A stretch of 41,845 nt of DNA from Candidatus Enterococcus ferrettii (GCF_017377655.1 NZ_JAFREL010000040.1:1-41845), one strand, 5' to 3'. Positions 1 through 8,644 are shown, numbered from the stretch's first letter. Notes: generated by a model from the letters alone, not told the origin. A program made the numbers and translations.

Positions 1-4
1 CAGA

Positions 5-47
5 CTGTAGACAAAGTCCTTAAAAAGGATGAAGTCTACAGTTTTTT
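5..47 (+). terminator. Intrinsic terminator in the left end of the IS
   Basis: CTGTAGAC (5-12) pairs with GTCTACAG (34-41), with an inner TCCTT/AAGGA stem, followed by six T (42-47). It lies between the left inverted repeat and the transposase and would block transcription entering from outside. Use of the stem for this insulation is an inference from position. Confidence 0.7.
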
Positions 48-89
48 CTTTTATAATAGAATAGAAAGCGAATACAAGGAGTGCTTACT

Positions 90-1664
90 ATGATGTCTAA
101 ACAATCTATGAATGGACGTAATCAGTTTACCATGTTGACCATGGATGAGTTAGTTCCTCAAGATCATTTAGTTCGAAAGATCGATGCAGCGATTGATTTT
201 AGTTTTATTTATCCTATTGTTGAATCAACCTATTCCACTTTAGGTCGTCCAAGTATCGACCCAATTATTCTGATTAAATTAGTCTTCATTCAATATCTTT
301 TTGGTATTCGATCAATGAGGCAAACAATCAAAGAAGTCGAGACGAATATGGCCTATCGTTGGTTTTTAGGCTTAGGATTCACGGATTCTGTTCCACATTT
401 CTCTACCTTCGGTAAGAATTATGTGCGACGTTTTGCTCAGACGACACTTTTTGAAGAAATCTTTTCCTATATTTTAGAACAAGCCGTTAAGGCTGGTTTC
501 GTAACGGATGAGACTATCTATATGGACTCTACGCATATTAAAGCCAATGCAAACAAACATCGATTTACAAAGGAAATGACTTATATAGAAGCGAAGGCTT
601 TTCAAGATGAGTTAGAAGATGAGATTAATGTACAACGCCAAAAAGAAGGCAAACGCCCTTTTATATGGGGCATGGGAAGTGAGTTGACCGATCAGGGACT
701 GACAGAAAGAAAAATTAGTAAAGCCGATCCGGAAAGTGGCTACTACGTGAAAGGCGAACGAGAAAAACAATTTGCCTACTCAGCACATACGGCTTGTGAT
801 GAGCATGGATTTGTATTAGATGTGGTGGTTACACCTGGAAATATTCATGATAGCCAAGCTGCGGTTCAACTCGTCAAAAAAGTTAAACGAGAATTTCCTG
901 AAATGAAACTGGTGGTAGCTGATGCTGCCTATAAAACGCCAATGCTTACCCGCTTTTTTTCACAGATACATGTACGACCAGTTTTACCCTATACTAGACC
1001 AAAAGGAAAAAAGGAATTCCTCCCCCTAAAACTGTATGTCTATGATGAGTATTATGATTGTTATCTATGTCCTGGCAACCAAGAATTGACCTTTTCTACC
1101 GTTAATCGCAAAGGGTATCGTGAGTACAAATCAAATCCGAAAAAGTGTATTCTATGCCCGTTACTAAATGAGTGCACCCAAAGCGAAAATCATCAGAAAG
1201 TAATCAATCGGCATGTTTGGGCAGCGTATGTTGAAGAAGCTGAACATCTCCGACATACAGAATTAAACAGAAAATTATATCCTCGTCGGAAAGAAACCGT
1301 TGAACGGGTCTTTGCCGATGCAAAAGAGAAGCATGGGATGCGATGGACGAAGTACCATGGATTGGAAAAAGTCGCCCGGCATACGATGCTTACGTTTGCT
1401 GCGATGAATTTGAAGAAATTGGCCACTTGGCTGTGGAGAAAGGCGGGAGCCTTCTATTTTTTTGTTCATATTTTTTCGGAGGTAACACAAATAGGAATCA
1501 GGAAGCTCCTGATTCCTATTTGTCTACAGTCTGTGAGACGAATTCTGAGATTCGTCTCTTTTTTATGCTTTACACACCTCAGCAAACAAATACCCAATCC
1601 ATTCGGAAGCTTTACGTCGGGTTTCAAAGGCCTTATACCCCTTGTGCCCATAAATATAATCTAG
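90..1664 (+). CDS. IS1182-family DDE transposase
   Basis: Catalyses cut-and-paste movement of the surrounding element. The start is set at ATG 90 because AAGGAG (76-81) lies 8 nt upstream; a GTG at 81 overlaps that site. The protein has the N-terminal DUF772-type domain, then a DDE core: the first Asp in MDSTHIKAN, the second in VVADAAYKTP, and the Glu in TVERVFADAKEKHGMR, with a CxxC-rich insert (CYLCPG, CILCPL) between them. A TATAAT (52-57) just after the left terminator may be its -10. Oddity: no stop codon occurs inside the element. The frame crosses the right repeat and ends 131 bp outside it, so the last 44 residues or so come from host DNA. The core looks intact, so activity is plausible. 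Confidence 0.9.
   Translation: MMSKQSMNGRNQFTMLTMDELVPQDHLVRKIDAAIDFSFIYPIVESTYSTLGRPSIDPIILIKLVFIQYLFGIRSMRQTIKEVETNMAYRWFLGLGFTDSVPHFSTFGKNYVRRFAQTTLFEEIFSYILEQAVKAGFVTDETIYMDSTHIKANANKHRFTKEMTYIEAKAFQDELEDEINVQRQKEGKRPFIWGMGSELTDQGLTERKISKADPESGYYVKGEREKQFAYSAHTACDEHGFVLDVVVTPGNIHDSQAAVQLVKKVKREFPEMKLVVADAAYKTPMLTRFFSQIHVRPVLPYTRPKGKKEFLPLKLYVYDEYYDCYLCPGNQELTFSTVNRKGYREYKSNPKKCILCPLLNECTQSENHQKVINRHVWAAYVEEAEHLRHTELNRKLYPRRKETVERVFADAKEKHGMRWTKYHGLEKVARHTMLTFAAMNLKKLATWLWRKAGAFYFFVHIFSEVTQIGIRKLLIPICLQSVRRILRFVSFLCFTHLSKQIPNPFGSFTSGFKGLIPLVPINII
1487..1523. repeat. 17-bp perfect inverted repeat at the right end of the IS
   Basis: Arms at 1487-1503 and 1507-1523 are exact reverse complements around a 3-nt loop (AGC). 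The outer arm overlaps the first bases of the right terminal repeat and lies within the transposase frame. It would form a very stable RNA hairpin. No T-run follows, so it is not a classical terminator. Confidence 0.85.
1535..1564 (-). terminator. Terminator hairpin directly abutting the IS
   Basis: GAGACGAAT (1535-1543) pairs with ATTCGTCTC (1550-1558); six T follow on the plus strand. It lies just after the stop of the minus-strand gene at 1563 and would end that gene. On the minus strand the sequence that should hold the T-tract is now the end of the IS, so the element seems to have landed at the foot of this hairpin, one base away from it. Confidence 0.7.
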
Positions 1665-2432
1665 TTTCCATTGCTGTGGAGCTATTTCTTTTTCTCGTAA
1701 TAAATCCTTTAGCGATTGACTTTGCTTGTCTTCCCACAAATGAGCTTTATTAGCAATGAAAACTAAATCAGTTAACGAAAGCATGTAGGCCTGCGGAAAC
1801 ATGATATCGGTAATATGCGCGCTAATCGGCTGCTGATTAGAAAGTCGTTGAAAAAGCTGATGCTTCAGCATATAGTCTGTTCCTTGTTTTATTAGTACTT
1901 CCACTTCTTCATCTTGGTGGCTAGTGTACTCTGCGTAAGTAATTAATCCTCGCACCGTTTTTCCAATTCCAATATAGCAGGGAGTTTTGAGCATACAGCC
2001 ACCATGCTTACAAATTCCTTTGTGAGGCCAACTGGTGGTATGATTGCGTTCAAATACTTGGTACCTTTTAATCCAATTTAAGGCTGCTTGAACCTCTGGT
2101 GACTTTGCTTGTCCTAAACGAGTAAAAGCTTCCAACAGCATCACGTTGTAGCAAGGGACAATTCCCTCAACTTTTCCGGTATAAGAAAAGCCCTCCTCTG
2201 TGGCAGTAGTTGCTATTACATACGCCATCAGATTTTGAGTATAAGGAAGTCGTTGGCTATAAGGAATTTCGGCTAAACAAAGCAAACGAAAGATAGCGAA
2301 GAATGGCTGCTCAACCCAGTCTTTAGTTAGCTTTTTTACGATTGGAGATGCAGCAAGATACTGTTCAATTTCCTGATCGGTGAGTGACTGTTTTTTATCA
2401 TAAGCTTTTCGAAGCTGTAAGGCTGTATCCAT
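1563..2432 (-). CDS. Conserved hypothetical protein, probable alpha/alpha-toroid (prenyltransferase-like) fold
   Basis: A 289-residue soluble protein with no signal peptide or membrane segment. The start is set at ATG 2432, preceded by GGAGGGG 6 nt upstream; a longer frame from 2516 has no such site and encodes an unlikely hydrophobic tail. Helical segments resembling the repeats of alpha/alpha-toroid (squalene cyclase or prenyltransferase-like) proteins can be seen, with a central Cys/His cluster (GICKHGGCM, then PCY) that could bind a metal. I do not recognise a named family with certainty, and the function is unknown. It is a single-gene unit: the IS lies downstream and pflB is divergent upstream. 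Confidence 0.75.
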   Translation of the reverse strand: MDTALQLRKAYDKKQSLTDQEIEQYLAASPIVKKLTKDWVEQPFFAIFRLLCLAEIPYSQRLPYTQNLMAYVIATTATEEGFSYTGKVEGIVPCYNVMLLEAFTRLGQAKSPEVQAALNWIKRYQVFERNHTTSWPHKGICKHGGCMLKTPCYIGIGKTVRGLITYAEYTSHQDEEVEVLIKQGTDYMLKHQLFQRLSNQQPISAHITDIMFPQAYMLSLTDLVFIANKAHLWEDKQSQSLKDLLREKEIAPQQWKLDYIYGHKGYKAFETRRKASEWIGYLFAEVCKA

Positions 2433-2672
2433 CTTAATCCCCTCCAACTTTACTATAAACCAGCAGCATAAAAAAACAAACCTCCTTTTTGGCAATTCCT
2501 TCACATACTTACTCATCTTATTTTTATTTAATCATAGTTAAATTACAAAAGGTATCATTAAAAATCTATCATAAACTGTTATACAGCATATCCTTCTGTT
2601 ATATAAAATTAGCAGAAAATCTAGTTTTTTTGACTATTTTCGAAAAAACAGTAGCAAAACAGCACCATTATC

Positions 2673-2681
2673 TGTTATACT
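2673..2681 (+). promoter_or_regulatory. Candidate extended -10 promoter for pflB, with a partial cre-like site downstream
   Basis: TGTTATACT (2673-2681) is an extended -10 element; no good -35 is visible. It would start RNA near 2688 and leave a leader of about 175 nt. The stretch AAGAAGCGCTTTCTT (2691-2705), just after the expected start, half-matches a CcpA cre site (the GCGCTTTC side fits, the other side does not). The gene-free stretch 2433-2862 otherwise holds only the metal-box candidate at 2750-2770 and AT-rich sequence. Confidence 0.4.
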
Positions 2682-2749
2682 CTCGGTATCAAGAAGCGCT
2701 TTCTTTCAATCTCAATAAGGATACTTATTCTGCATATTTCCACTCTAAT

Positions 2750-2770
2750 TGATAATTAGAATAATTATCA
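2750..2770. promoter_or_regulatory. Fur-type operator candidate upstream of pflB
   Basis: TGATAATT (2750-2757) and AATTATCA (2763-2770) form a perfect 8-bp inverted repeat around AGAAT. The inner 19 bases (2751-2769) match the classical Fur box GATAATGATAATCATTATC at 16 of 19 positions. The site lies 92 bp before the pflB start, inside the probable leader. Binding by Fur or a relative is an inference. Confidence 0.45.
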
Positions 2771-2862
2771 TATATTTTTAGCAGATTAGTATATTGCATG
2801 AACCCCCGACTAATATTTGGAAAAAATAATTAGTCACACAACGAATAATAAGGAGAATTTCA

Positions 2863-5139
2863 ATGAAAAACAAATTACAGTTTGAACAATGGGAAGGTTT
2901 CACTCCCGGAAAATGGCAACATGAAGTAAACACATTAGACTTTATCAAACGCAATTACACTGAGTACACAGGCGACGACAGCTTTTTAGAAGAAGCAGCA
3001 CCAAGTACCAATACTTTATGGGACAAATTACAAGAATTATTTGACGTACAGCATAAGAAAAATGGTGTTTATGATATGGACACCAACATTCCAGCAACGA
3101 TTACTTCTCATGAGCCAGGCTATCTGATTAAGGAAGAAGAAAAAATTGTTGGTTTACAAACAGATGTACCATTGAAGCAAGCTTTCATGCCTTTTGGTGG
3201 CATCAACATGGCGAATAAAGCTTTAGAATCAAATGGCTACGATGTCGATGACCAAATGTCTTTCATCTTCAGCAAATGGCGTAAAACACATAACCAAGGT
3301 GTTTTTGATGCTTATACAGATGAAATGCGCTTAGCACGTAAAAACAAAATCATCACCGGTTTGCCAGATGCTTACGGCCGTGGCCGCATCATCGGCGACT
3401 ACCGTCGCGTTGCTTTATACGGAATTGACTATCTAATGGAGCAAAAAAAGAAAGACCATAAATTGGTCGGCAACAAAACAATGACGAATGATGTCATTCA
3501 ATTGCGTGAAGAAGTTTCTGAACAATACCGTGCGTTGCAAGATATGAAAGAAATGGCTGCTTCTTACGGTTTTGATATTTCTGCACCAGCAGCAAACGCA
3601 AAAGAAGCGATCCAATGGTTGTACTTCGGTTACCTAGCAGCGATTAAATCTCAAAACGGTGCGGCAATGTCTATCGGACGTATCTCCGCTTTCTTGGATA
3701 TCTACATCCAACGCGACTTAGACCGTGGCTTAATTACTGAATTTGAAGCACAAGAATTAATTGACCACTTAATCATGAAACTACGTATGGTAAAATTTGC
3801 TCGTACACCAGAATACAATCAATTATTCTCTGGTTACCCAATTTGGGCAACTCTATCCATTGCAGGTATGAATATGGACGGCTCTTCATTAGTTACAAAG
3901 AACGACTTCCGTATCTTGCATACTTTAACAAACATGGGGCCTTCACCAGAACCAAACTTGACTGTTTTGTATTCTTCAAAATTACCAGAAGGCTTCCGTA
4001 CTTATGCAGCAAAAGTGGCTAAGCAAAGCTCTTCTATCCAATTGGAAAATGATGATTTATTACGTCAATATTGGGGTTCTGACGATGCAGCAATCGCTTG
4101 TTGTGTATCAGCTACTGTTATTGGTAAAGACATGCAGTTCTTTGGTGCTCGTGCCAACTTGGCAAAAGCAGTATTATATGCAATCAACGGCGGAGTAGAC
4201 GAAATGTCTCATATGCAAGTTGGACCAAGAATGCGACCAATGGATGGCGACACGTTGGACTACGATACTTTTATCGAGAACTACAAAGACATCATGGACT
4301 GGTTGGCTGAATTATATGTAAATACATTGAACGTGATTCATTATATGCATGATAAATATGCTTATGAAGCACCTCAATTGGCACTAATGGATACTGATTT
4401 GAAACGTACCTTTGCGACTGGTATCGCTGGTATTTCTCACGCAGCAGACTCTTTAATGGCTATCAAACATGGTAACGTTAAAGTCATCCGTGACGAAACC
4501 GGACTTGCAGTGGACTACGTTCCACAAAACGAGTTCCCAACTTACGGAAATGACATTGATGAAGCTGATGAAGAAGCAAACTGGATCTTGGAATACTTCA
4601 TGGCCCAAATCAAGCGTCAGCATACTTACCGCAACTCAACACCAACCTTGTCATTATTGACAATTACTTCAAATGTTGTGTACGGTAAAAACACTGGGAA
4701 TACACCAGACGGACGTCGTGCTGGTAAACCATTGGCTCCAGGTGCAAACCCAAGTTATCAAGATGGCAAATTCTTAGGTGAGAAAAATGGCCTGTTGGCA
4801 TCTCTGAACTCAACAGCAAAATTAAACTACTCATGTGCACAGGATGGTATCTCTGATACTCAAACAATCAACCCAGGTGCACTTGGTCGCTCAGATGATG
4901 AAGAAATGCAAATTGATAACCTGCGTAACGTCCTTGATGGTTACTTTGACCGTGGCGGTTACCACTTAAATGTCAACGTATTTGGTCGTGAACTGTTGGA
5001 AGAAATGGATAAGGACATCGATAATCCTAAATACGCGAACTTTACTATCCGTGTATCTGGTTACGCTGTTAAATTCCGTGACTTAACACCTGAACAACGT
5101 CGCGACGTAATCTCAAGAACTGACCACCATTCATTATAA
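2863..5139 (+). CDS. pflB: Pyruvate formate-lyase (formate C-acetyltransferase)
   Basis: A cytoplasmic glycyl-radical enzyme that converts pyruvate and CoA to acetyl-CoA and formate in anaerobic mixed-acid fermentation. At 758 residues it has normal length. The active-site cysteine pair is visible (C413-C414 in AIACCVSA), and the glycyl-radical loop lies near the C-terminus ([11 protein letters not shown], Gly about 733). ATG 2863 follows an AAGGAG site. A strong terminator follows at 5151, so it is a single-gene transcript. The radical SAM activase PflA, which usually lies next to pflB in enterococci, is not in this window, so activation must come from an unlinked pflA. A Fur-like box and a partial cre-like site lie upstream. 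Confidence 0.97.
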   Translation: MKNKLQFEQWEGFTPGKWQHEVNTLDFIKRNYTEYTGDDSFLEEAAPSTNTLWDKLQELFDVQHKKNGVYDMDTNIPATITSHEPGYLIKEEEKIVGLQTDVPLKQAFMPFGGINMANKALESNGYDVDDQMSFIFSKWRKTHNQGVFDAYTDEMRLARKNKIITGLPDAYGRGRIIGDYRRVALYGIDYLMEQKKKDHKLVGNKTMTNDVIQLREEVSEQYRALQDMKEMAASYGFDISAPAANAKEAIQWLYFGYLAAIKSQNGAAMSIGRISAFLDIYIQRDLDRGLITEFEAQELIDHLIMKLRMVKFARTPEYNQLFSGYPIWATLSIAGMNMDGSSLVTKNDFRILHTLTNMGPSPEPNLTVLYSSKLPEGFRTYAAKVAKQSSSIQLENDDLLRQYWGSDDAAIACCVSATVIGKDMQFFGARANLAKAVLYAINGGVDEMSHMQVGPRMRPMDGDTLDYDTFIENYKDIMDWLAELYVNTLNVIHYMHDKYAYEAPQLALMDTDLKRTFATGIAGISHAADSLMAIKHGNVKVIRDETGLAVDYVPQNEFPTYGNDIDEADEEANWILEYFMAQIKRQHTYRNSTPTLSLLTITSNVVYGKNTGNTPDGRRAGKPLAPGANPSYQDGKFLGEKNGLLASLNSTAKLNYSCAQDGISDTQTINPGALGRSDDEEMQIDNLRNVLDGYFDRGGYHLNVNVFGRELLEEMDKDIDNPKYANFTIRVSGYAVKFRDLTPEQRRDVISRTDHHSL

Positions 5140-5150
5140 GAAATGCCTTT

Positions 5151-5183
5151 AACATCGGAAGATTTTTCTTCCGGTGTTTTTTT
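5151..5183 (+). terminator. Intrinsic terminator of pflB
   Basis: A 12-bp stem (5151-5162 with 5167-5178, one G-T pair) with a TTTT loop and a run of T to 5183. The following 5184-5460 holds no gene that I can support; an inverted repeat CTTTCATG/CATGAAAG lies just before the next start. Confidence 0.9.
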
Positions 5184-5460
5184 GCCAGTCCAACTTTTCG
5201 CAGTTTCATTCAGAGCGAAAGAAATCTATAAAACCTATCAGCTACTCTTCGTTCGTGTTGTTTAGTTGGAGGGTATAGGCGGACGAAGACAATACTCATT
5301 TTTCCTGCTCTTAGAAAAATGATTCCCTTAGATTTAGTTAACCACCCATAAAACTTTCACAGTCTCTACGACTGTAGATACTTTTCGGCTTAATTTAAAA
5401 AGTTCTCTCCTATCACTAGCCCTTTCATGATACAGTAAGCATGAAAGGAGTCGTGAATTT

Positions 5461-6348
5461 GTGAACAAAAAGAGCTATCACTTCTATGCCATGGCAAGTA
5501 TTTTGTGCTGGTCTATTTCCTATGTGCTGTCTCGCTTTATCATGGGAGAGTTTTCAGCCTATTCCATTTCATTTTTACGCTACATTGTAGCCTCAATTGC
5601 CCTAATTTTATTAGCACCCATAATTAAACTTAAAAAGGTTGAAAAACAGGATTTGGGTTGGATTTTCTTAACCGGTGCCGTCGGTTTTTTCATTTACATG
5701 ATCGCTTTTAATAAGGGATTAGAAACAGTCAATGCCGCTACTGGCAGTGTAATCATTGCAGCAGTTCCGATGATTTCTTCCATTTTATCCAGCTTTATTT
5801 ACAAAGAGAAATTAACCAAACTTCAATGGTTTGCCAGCTCCCTCTCTTTTATGGGCGTACTGTTGATCACCTTACTGCCTGGCGGTTTTACGATTAATTA
5901 TGGCTTAATCTGGTTTTTTGGAGCAGCTTTTTGTATGAGTTTTTACAATCTGCTTTCCAAGCGCTTAGTAAAAAAATATGCTGCAATTCAGGTGACTACC
6001 TATAGTATTTTTGCTGGAACAATTTTACTTTCCATTTTTTCAGTTAGTTCTTTCCAACAGGTACAGCAGGCTTCTTGGCTCGCAATTCTTTGTATTGTCT
6101 TAATGGGCGTTTTCTCCAGTGCTGTAGCCTATATTTGCTGGGCTAAGGCTTTTGAACGAGCAGACAATGTAGCATCGGTTAGTAATTATATGTATTTAAC
6201 ACCTTTTTTTACTTCTATCTTAGGTTTTCTGCTAATTGATGAGGTACCCGGCTGGTCAACGGTGATTGGTGGTTTATTTATTTTGGGCGGGCTGGTTCTA
6301 TTTAATAGCAAACTAGCGAAGAAAAGTGAAAGGGTCCAATTCAAATAG
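5461..6348 (+). CDS. EamA/DMT-superfamily permease
   Basis: A membrane protein of 295 residues with about ten transmembrane helices arranged as two EamA repeats (roughly residues 5-140 and 150-285), the usual drug/metabolite transporter architecture. Substrate cannot be told from sequence; relatives export amino acids or metabolites. The start is a GTG at 5461, 10 nt after GGAG, and no nearer ATG is in frame. The TAG stop at 6346 is followed without any gap, in the same frame, by the remains of an acetyltransferase, which raises the possibility that this C-terminus and the broken gene are linked in origin. Confidence 0.9.
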   Translation: MNKKSYHFYAMASILCWSISYVLSRFIMGEFSAYSISFLRYIVASIALILLAPIIKLKKVEKQDLGWIFLTGAVGFFIYMIAFNKGLETVNAATGSVIIAAVPMISSILSSFIYKEKLTKLQWFASSLSFMGVLLITLLPGGFTINYGLIWFFGAAFCMSFYNLLSKRLVKKYAAIQVTTYSIFAGTILLSIFSVSSFQQVQQASWLAILCIVLMGVFSSAVAYICWAKAFERADNVASVSNYMYLTPFFTSILGFLLIDEVPGWSTVIGGLFILGGLVLFNSKLAKKSERVQFK

Positions 6349-6816
6349 CTGACAAAGCAAGACACCGCGGAAGCAGCTAAAGTCATTCGAAGGAGCTTCG
6401 CAACGGTTGCCGAAGAATTTCAACTAACCAGAGATAATTGCCCTACCAATGGTGCCTTTACTCAAACAAACCATCTATTGGATGATCTGAAGCTAGGCAA
6501 AAATTTATATGGTGTTTTTTACCAAAATACAATGATTGGTTTCTTCCAGTTAGAAAACACACAAAACCAGGAATATTCCTTAGAAAAGGTAGCAATTCTA
6601 CCCAAATATCGCCATCAAGGATATGGCAGCATGATCATACAGCAAGTGAAGACTTTAATCAAAGAGAGAGGTGGAAAGTCCATTAAAATTGGTATTATTG
6701 AAGAAAACACTCGCTTAAAAAAATGGTACGAAGAACATGGATTTGTTCATTTGGAAACTAAGACATTTACCAACCTCCCCTTTGAGGTAGGATTCATGAA
6801 ATTAGACATAGACTAA
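6349..6816 (+). pseudogene. GNAT-family N-acetyltransferase with a missing or mutated start (probable pseudogene)
   Basis: The frame is open from the codon after the permease stop (6346-6348) to 6816 and reads as a GNAT acetyltransferase almost from its first residue: LTKQDTAEAAKVIRRSF, then NCPTNGAF, then the acetyl-CoA loop YRHQGYGSM, and the C-terminal strand WYEEHGFVHLE. The only accepted start codon in the N-terminal part is TTG 6478, which has no ribosome binding site and would remove about 43 conserved residues. CTG 6349 is a rare start with poor spacing. The residues just before the TAG (VQFK) look like a usual GNAT first strand, so a stop codon may have arisen inside the original N-terminus. 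Translation is therefore doubtful. Confidence 0.6.
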
Positions 6817-6834
6817 AAAAAGTCAGCATATTGC

Positions 6835-6865
6835 TTGCCTTAAAGTTAGGGTTAAGGTTTATGAT
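6835..6865 (+). promoter_or_regulatory. MerR-type promoter and operator for the aldo/keto reductase
   Basis: TTGCCT (6835-6840) and TATGAT (6860-6865) are separated by 19 bp instead of 17, and the gap is filled by a dyad: CCTTAA (6838-6843) and TTAAGG (6852-6857) around 8 bp. A long spacer with the operator between -35 and -10 is the hallmark of promoters twisted into activity by MerR-family regulators. No MerR gene is in the window. Confidence 0.65.
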
Positions 6866-6895
6866 GATATTATCCTAAGGAAAGAAGGAATAATG

Positions 6896-7762
6896 ATGTT
6901 GAATGAACGTTTTACTTTATCTAATGGTGTAACAATTCCCAAAATTGGTTTCGGTACCTGGATGATTGATAATGCAAAAGCAGCCAAGGATGTTCGAGAT
7001 GCCATTCGTGTGGGGTATCGCCATATTGATACGGCACAAGCTTATACAAATGAAGCTGGAGTTGGTGAAGGAATTCGCACATCGGGTGTAGATCGCAAGG
7101 ATCTTTTTGTAACGACTAAGCTAGCTGCTGAAATCAAAAATTACAAAGAAGCTTTGACTGCAATTGATGAATCGTTAGAGAAATTAGGATTAGATTATAT
7201 TGACCTGATGATTATCCATAGTCCTAAACCTTGGGCTGAATTCCAGAACGACGAGAAACATTTCTTTGAGGGAAATTTAGAAGCTTGGCGAGCATTAGAA
7301 GAGGCCTATGAAGCTGGAAAACTGCGGGCAATTGGTGTTTCAAACTTTGAACAGGCTGATTTAGAAAACCTCTTAGCCAATGCCAAAGTAAAACCAATGG
7401 TGAATCAAATCTTAGCACATATCGGACATACACCACTCGATGTGATTAACTTTTCTCAACAAAATGATATTTTAGTAGAAGCTTACTCGCCAATTGCTCA
7501 CGGTGCCATGATGCGTAACGAAGCAATTACTGCCATGGCAGACAAGTATCAGGTCTCAATTCCCCAACTAGCCATTCGCTATTGCCTACAGCTGGATCTG
7601 CTGCCTTTGCCTAAAACAGAAAATATCGAGCATATGAAAAATAATGCCGATGTTGACTTCACCATCTCTGAAGAAGATATGGATGCTTTGAAAACTATCG
7701 GTCGTGTTGATTACGGTGATCATAGTGATATTCCAGTTTTCCGCAGAGCAACCGACAACTAG
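6896..7762 (+). CDS. Aldo/keto reductase
   Basis: An NAD(P)H-dependent cytoplasmic reductase of aldehydes or ketones with a TIM-barrel fold. The full catalytic tetrad is visible: Asp45 and Tyr50 in HIDTAQAY, Lys75 in TTKLAAE and His108 in MIIHSPKP. Length (288 residues) is normal for the YvgN/2,5-diketogluconate-reductase-like group. Two ATGs in tandem (6893, 6896) are possible; the second has better spacing (7 nt) to AAGG. Substrate is unknown. The MerR-type promoter suggests induction by an electrophile such as an aldehyde or quinone, as seen for other MerR-controlled reductases; this is an inference. It forms a single-gene unit closed by a terminator at 7770. Confidence 0.93.
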   Translation: MLNERFTLSNGVTIPKIGFGTWMIDNAKAAKDVRDAIRVGYRHIDTAQAYTNEAGVGEGIRTSGVDRKDLFVTTKLAAEIKNYKEALTAIDESLEKLGLDYIDLMIIHSPKPWAEFQNDEKHFFEGNLEAWRALEEAYEAGKLRAIGVSNFEQADLENLLANAKVKPMVNQILAHIGHTPLDVINFSQQNDILVEAYSPIAHGAMMRNEAITAMADKYQVSIPQLAIRYCLQLDLLPLPKTENIEHMKNNADVDFTISEEDMDALKTIGRVDYGDHSDIPVFRRATDN

Positions 7763-7769
7763 TCAAGTG

Positions 7770-7815
7770 AAAGGAGCAACCGCCAATCTAATGATTTGCT
7801 GCTGCTCCTTTTTTT
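7770..7815 (+). terminator. Terminator of the aldo/keto reductase gene
   Basis: AAAGGAGCA (7770-7778) pairs with TGCTCCTTT (7803-7811) across a long loop and is followed by T to 7815. It lies between two convergent genes and may serve both. Confidence 0.75.
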
Positions 7816-8644
7816 AATTGTTCTTGGTAAACGCCTTTCGCAGATTCCCTTTCAGATGCTGATAGGTTAAAAACTGTTGGCGGGATCGTTTGATTGCTTT
7901 GTATCTTTTCGGCTGTTTTTTATAAAACTCCTGATGGTAATTTTCTGCCGGCCAAAAAGCACTGGCCCAGCGAATTTCAGTCACAATCGGCTTTTTATAG
8001 TATCCTGAGTCAATGATTTTTTGTTTTGCTGCCTCAGCAATTTGCCTTTGCTCTTCATCCTGAACAAAAATAATTGGACGGTATTGAGTGCCTCGATCTT
8101 GAAATTGTCCAAAGTCATCTGTAGGATCCGTGATCTGCCAGTACAAGTCGATTAACTCCTGATACTGGACTATTCGCGTATCAAAAATGATCTCCACTGC
8201 TTCCACATGCCCGGTATTTCCAACAAGAACCTGATCGTAGCTGGGATTTTCAAGTTCTCCGCCAGTATAACCAGATAACACCGAAATAATTCCTGGCCGC
8301 TCTTCAAAGGGCTCTACCATACACCAGAAACATCCTCCAGCGAAAACAGCACGACTTTGATAGCGAGGATCGGTAACTTGATGCTTGCTGCTGTCGTATT
8401 CCAGCTCTGACTGGTATTCCCCGATAAGCTTCTGATAAAAATCAGTCACATCTGGTGTTAAATTGTTTCTGCTTGCCAAGGGTCGCAGGGCTGCCTCCAG
8501 CTTAGCAATAGTTTCATTGTAATTAGCTCCCGTTTCTATGGCATCTTTTGCTTCCAACAGCAAAGAACGTTCCCAGTCCCGGGTTTTGGAATTTAATATC
8601 AGATTGTAAATTTCAGTCATTGTATTCTCTTGTGATAGTTTCAT
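7814..8644 (-). CDS. msrA: Peptide-methionine (S)-S-oxide reductase with N-terminal extension
   Basis: Repairs oxidised methionine by reducing the S-sulfoxide, using thioredoxin. The MsrA domain begins near residue 97 with the catalytic motif GCFWC (Cys105, second Cys108), followed by SGYTGG, GHVEAVE and the terminal NYHQEFYKK segment. About 95 residues precede the domain and look helical; this makes the protein about 100 residues longer than a minimal MsrA, and their role is unknown to me. ATG 8644 is chosen because AAAGGAG lies close upstream; an internal ATG at residue 9 is weaker. No msrB lies beside it. It is separated by 110 bp from the dga operon, so it probably has its own promoter. 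Confidence 0.95.
   Translation of the reverse strand: MKLSQENTMTEIYNLILNSKTRDWERSLLLEAKDAIETGANYNETIAKLEAALRPLASRNNLTPDVTDFYQKLIGEYQSELEYDSSKHQVTDPRYQSRAVFAGGCFWCMVEPFEERPGIISVLSGYTGGELENPSYDQVLVGNTGHVEAVEIIFDTRIVQYQELIDLYWQITDPTDDFGQFQDRGTQYRPIIFVQDEEQRQIAEAAKQKIIDSGYYKKPIVTEIRWASAFWPAENYHQEFYKKQPKRYKAIKRSRQQFLTYQHLKGNLRKAFTKNN

Larger units (their letters stand above)
1..1533 (+). mobile_element. IS1182-family insertion sequence, complete end to end
   Basis: The element carries one DDE transposase gene and is bounded by perfect 15-bp inverted repeats: CAGACTGTAGACAAA at 1-15 and its reverse complement at 1519-1533. The left end coincides with the first base of the window, so the left flank and any target duplication cannot be seen. 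Each end carries a hairpin: a terminator at 5-47 and a 17-bp perfect stem at 1487-1523 that runs into the right repeat. Immediately outside the right end is a terminator hairpin belonging to the neighbouring gene. The family assignment rests on the transposase type; the exact IS name would need a database match. Confidence 0.9.

Noticed and set aside
1343..1753. 136-codon plus-strand frame spanning the right end of the IS
   Set aside because: Overlaps the transposase core in another frame and crosses the element boundary; no ribosome binding site.
5184..5460. Possible small gene or RNA between pflB and the EamA gene
   Set aside because: No open frame with a ribosome binding site and no convincing hairpin; only an inverted repeat next to the EamA start.
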